A stretch of DNA of 34,049 nucleotides from Pseudomonas antarctica (GTDB lineage Bacteria; Pseudomonadota; Gammaproteobacteria; Pseudomonadales; Pseudomonadaceae). Within the stretch, counting starts at the first letter, position 1. Each line of letters begins with the position of its first letter. The translations under genes and the position numbers were made by a program. This document shows positions 32,727 to 34,049 of this stretch, one piece after another. Location: the NCBI RefSeq assembly GCF_900624995.1, contig NZ_UYXQ01000036.1, forward strand, positions 1 through 34,049, given 5' to 3'. A model generated the notes under the pieces. That model ran no database searches and was not told the origin of the DNA. It worked only from the letters and a program-made list of their open reading frames with translations.

Positions 32727-32862
32727 GTTTCCCCCAAAGGTCATGCTCAGCGGCTTGCCTTGACTGTCTTTTTAATCGTTCACTGACGCCGAGCGCACTC
32801 AAGTGCCCGAGGTGGATTTTCACCATCGGCCCGCAAAAATTTCGTGAAAAATCAGGGAGTAC

Positions 32863-32889
32863 TCAGGTTTTTCGATTATTGGCCGAAAG
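32863..32889 (+). promoter_or_regulatory. Candidate FliA (sigma-28) promoter of the chemoreceptor gene
   Basis: TCAGG (32863-32867) and GCCGAAAG (32883-32890 within one base) resemble the Pseudomonas flagellar sigma motif TCAAG-N13-GCCGATA with a spacing one base longer. It lies about 65 bases before the ATG at 32957. Typical for methyl-accepting chemotaxis genes; strength uncertain. Confidence 0.4.
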
Positions 32890-32956
32890 CCTATCAGACA
32901 AGCCGCAAATGTCGATGCAGCGCCCACAAATATAAAAAGCATGGAGTGACAGGACG

Positions 32957-34049
32957 ATGAACAGTTTGCGCAGCATGTCGATCAGCCGCCGCCTCTGGCT
33001 GATCCTGGTAGTCGCCGTGTTGATGCTGCTGACCTTGGGGCTGTTGATGCTCAAGCAGATCCATGGCGACCTCTACCAGGCCAAACGCCAGCAGACCCAG
33101 CATGTGGTGCAGACCGCCAGCGGCGTGCTGGCCTATTACCAGAATCTTGAGAAAACCGGGGTACTGACCCGTGAAGCCGCGCAGCAGCAAGCCTTGAGCG
33201 CCGTGCGTGGCCTGCGCTACGACCACGACGATTACTTCTGGATCAACGACCTGACGCCGGTGATGATCATGCACCCGGCCAACCCCAAGCTTGACGGCAA
33301 GAACCTCTCGGCGATCCGCGACCCGGACGGTTTTGCAGTGTTCAACGAGTTCGTGATCCTGGCCAAGGCCAAGGGCGCCGGCATCGTCAACTACCGCTGG
33401 CCCAAGCCCGGTGCCGAAGCGCCGGTGGCAAAAACCTCGTATATCCAACTGTTCGAACCCTGGGGCTGGATTATCGGCTCCGGCGTTTACGTGGACGATG
33501 TGCAAGCCGAATTCAATGGCCAGGTGTGGAAAACCTCGCTGATTGTTCTGAGCATCGCGCTGGTGATGACGTTGCTGGTGGTGCTGATCGCCCGCAGCAT
33601 CGTGCAACCCTTGCAAGCGGCAGTGAACGCCATGGGCAATATCGCCAGCGGCGAAAGCGACCTGACGCGCAGCCTCGACACCCACGGGCGCGACGAAGTC
33701 ACCCAACTGTCCCAGCACTTCAACAGCTTTACCGCCAAGCTGCGCCAGGTGGTCGGCCAATTGCAGGTGTGCGCCAACGCCTTGGGCCAGTCGTCCACGG
33801 AGTTGGGTACCAGCGCCAGCCAGGCCAATGACCGCAGCCAGCAGCAATCGCAACAAATGGAGCTGGTGGCGACGGCGATCAATGAAGTGACCTACGGCGT
33901 GCAGGACGTGGCGAAAAACGCCGAGCACGCAGCCAGCGAAATGCGTGACGCCCAGGCCCAGGCGCAACAAGGGCAGGTGAATATCGACGGCAGCTTGCAG
34001 CAAATCGACCAACTCTCCAGCACCATCAGCCAGGCCGTGGAGGTGATCC
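32957..34049 (+). CDS. Methyl-accepting chemotaxis protein with sCache_2 sensor, 3'-truncated
   Basis: The 5' part (364 codons) of a transmembrane chemoreceptor cut by the window edge. An N-terminal TM (about residues 13-32) is followed by a periplasmic single Cache type-2 domain (about 40-190) with DHDDYFWINDL, MIMHPANPKLDGKNLS and FEPWGWIIGSGVYVDDV. A second TM (about 195-217) comes next, then a HAMP domain (about 218-270, IVQPLQAAVNAMGNIASGE) and the start of the coiled-coil signalling bundle. In Pseudomonas such sCache_2 receptors often sense short organic acids (P. aeruginosa PA2652/CtpM senses malate); substrate here is inference. The signalling tip lies beyond 34049. Confidence 0.93.
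   Translation, partial: MNSLRSMSISRRLWLILVVAVLMLLTLGLLMLKQIHGDLYQAKRQQTQHVVQTASGVLAYYQNLEKTGVLTREAAQQQALSAVRGLRYDHDDYFWINDLTPVMIMHPANPKLDGKNLSAIRDPDGFAVFNEFVILAKAKGAGIVNYRWPKPGAEAPVAKTSYIQLFEPWGWIIGSGVYVDDVQAEFNGQVWKTSLIVLSIALVMTLLVVLIARSIVQPLQAAVNAMGNIASGESDLTRSLDTHGRDEVTQLSQHFNSFTAKLRQVVGQLQVCANALGQSSTELGTSASQANDRSQQQSQQMELVATAINEVTYGVQDVAKNAEHAASEMRDAQAQAQQGQVNIDGSLQQIDQLSSTISQAVEVI

Noticed and set aside
1..34049. Search for tRNA, rRNA, CRISPR arrays, insertion sequences and prophage genes
   Set aside because: None was seen: no regularly spaced direct repeats, no transposase or integrase reading frame, and no tRNA-like cloverleaf ending in CCA was noticed by eye.

Overview
The window reads as a chromosomal segment of a fluorescent-group Pseudomonas. 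The reasons are high-GC coding with Pseudomonas codon habits, a MexF-OprN efflux operon end, an EfeUOBM iron-uptake operon, LpxO, a class I PssA, and several intergenic REP/REPIN elements built on the GAGC/GGCTTGC palindromes typical of this group. No rRNA, tRNA, insertion sequence or CRISPR array was seen. The first gene is cut at its 5' end and the last at its 3' end by the window edges.

Layout: 2-3917 holds the 3' part of mexF and all of oprN (RND multidrug efflux), closed by a strong terminator. An AraC regulator (minus) follows. Next is a Fur-boxed iron operon, efeU-efeO-efeB-efeM (5122-9343), which combines an Ftr1 permease, two M75 periplasmic proteins and a Tat-exported DyP peroxidase. 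From 9344 to 10374 no intact gene is visible, but the minus strand carries a heavily frameshifted gene remnant. Then come pssA (minus), a tetR gene with its own palindromic operator and a DUF1348 protein, a REPIN, a PQQ-type sugar dehydrogenase paired with a small secreted protein, a broken Ku gene, lpxO, a TIGR03067-like protein, a methyltransferase, an MFS transporter, the ABC-F ATPase ybiT, a second MFS transporter, an exported alpha/beta hydrolase and azoR.

The accessory highlight is 24269-26161. This 630-residue protein has an N-terminal region resembling the DUF4297/Cap4-type PD-(D/E)XK nuclease fold, followed by at least five TPR units and an unassigned C-terminal domain. Its DNA is visibly AT-richer than its neighbours, and it has its own promoter and no recognisable partner gene. 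I regard it as a candidate single-gene defence system.

The right end (26191-34049) returns to ordinary chromosome: an AraC regulator divergent from an aldehyde dehydrogenase, a REPIN, a LysR-MmcQ pair, an amidase, a DUF1294-uppP pair, and the 5' part of a chemoreceptor that may have a FliA-type promoter. All functional calls are from reading the translated sequence; no database search was run.
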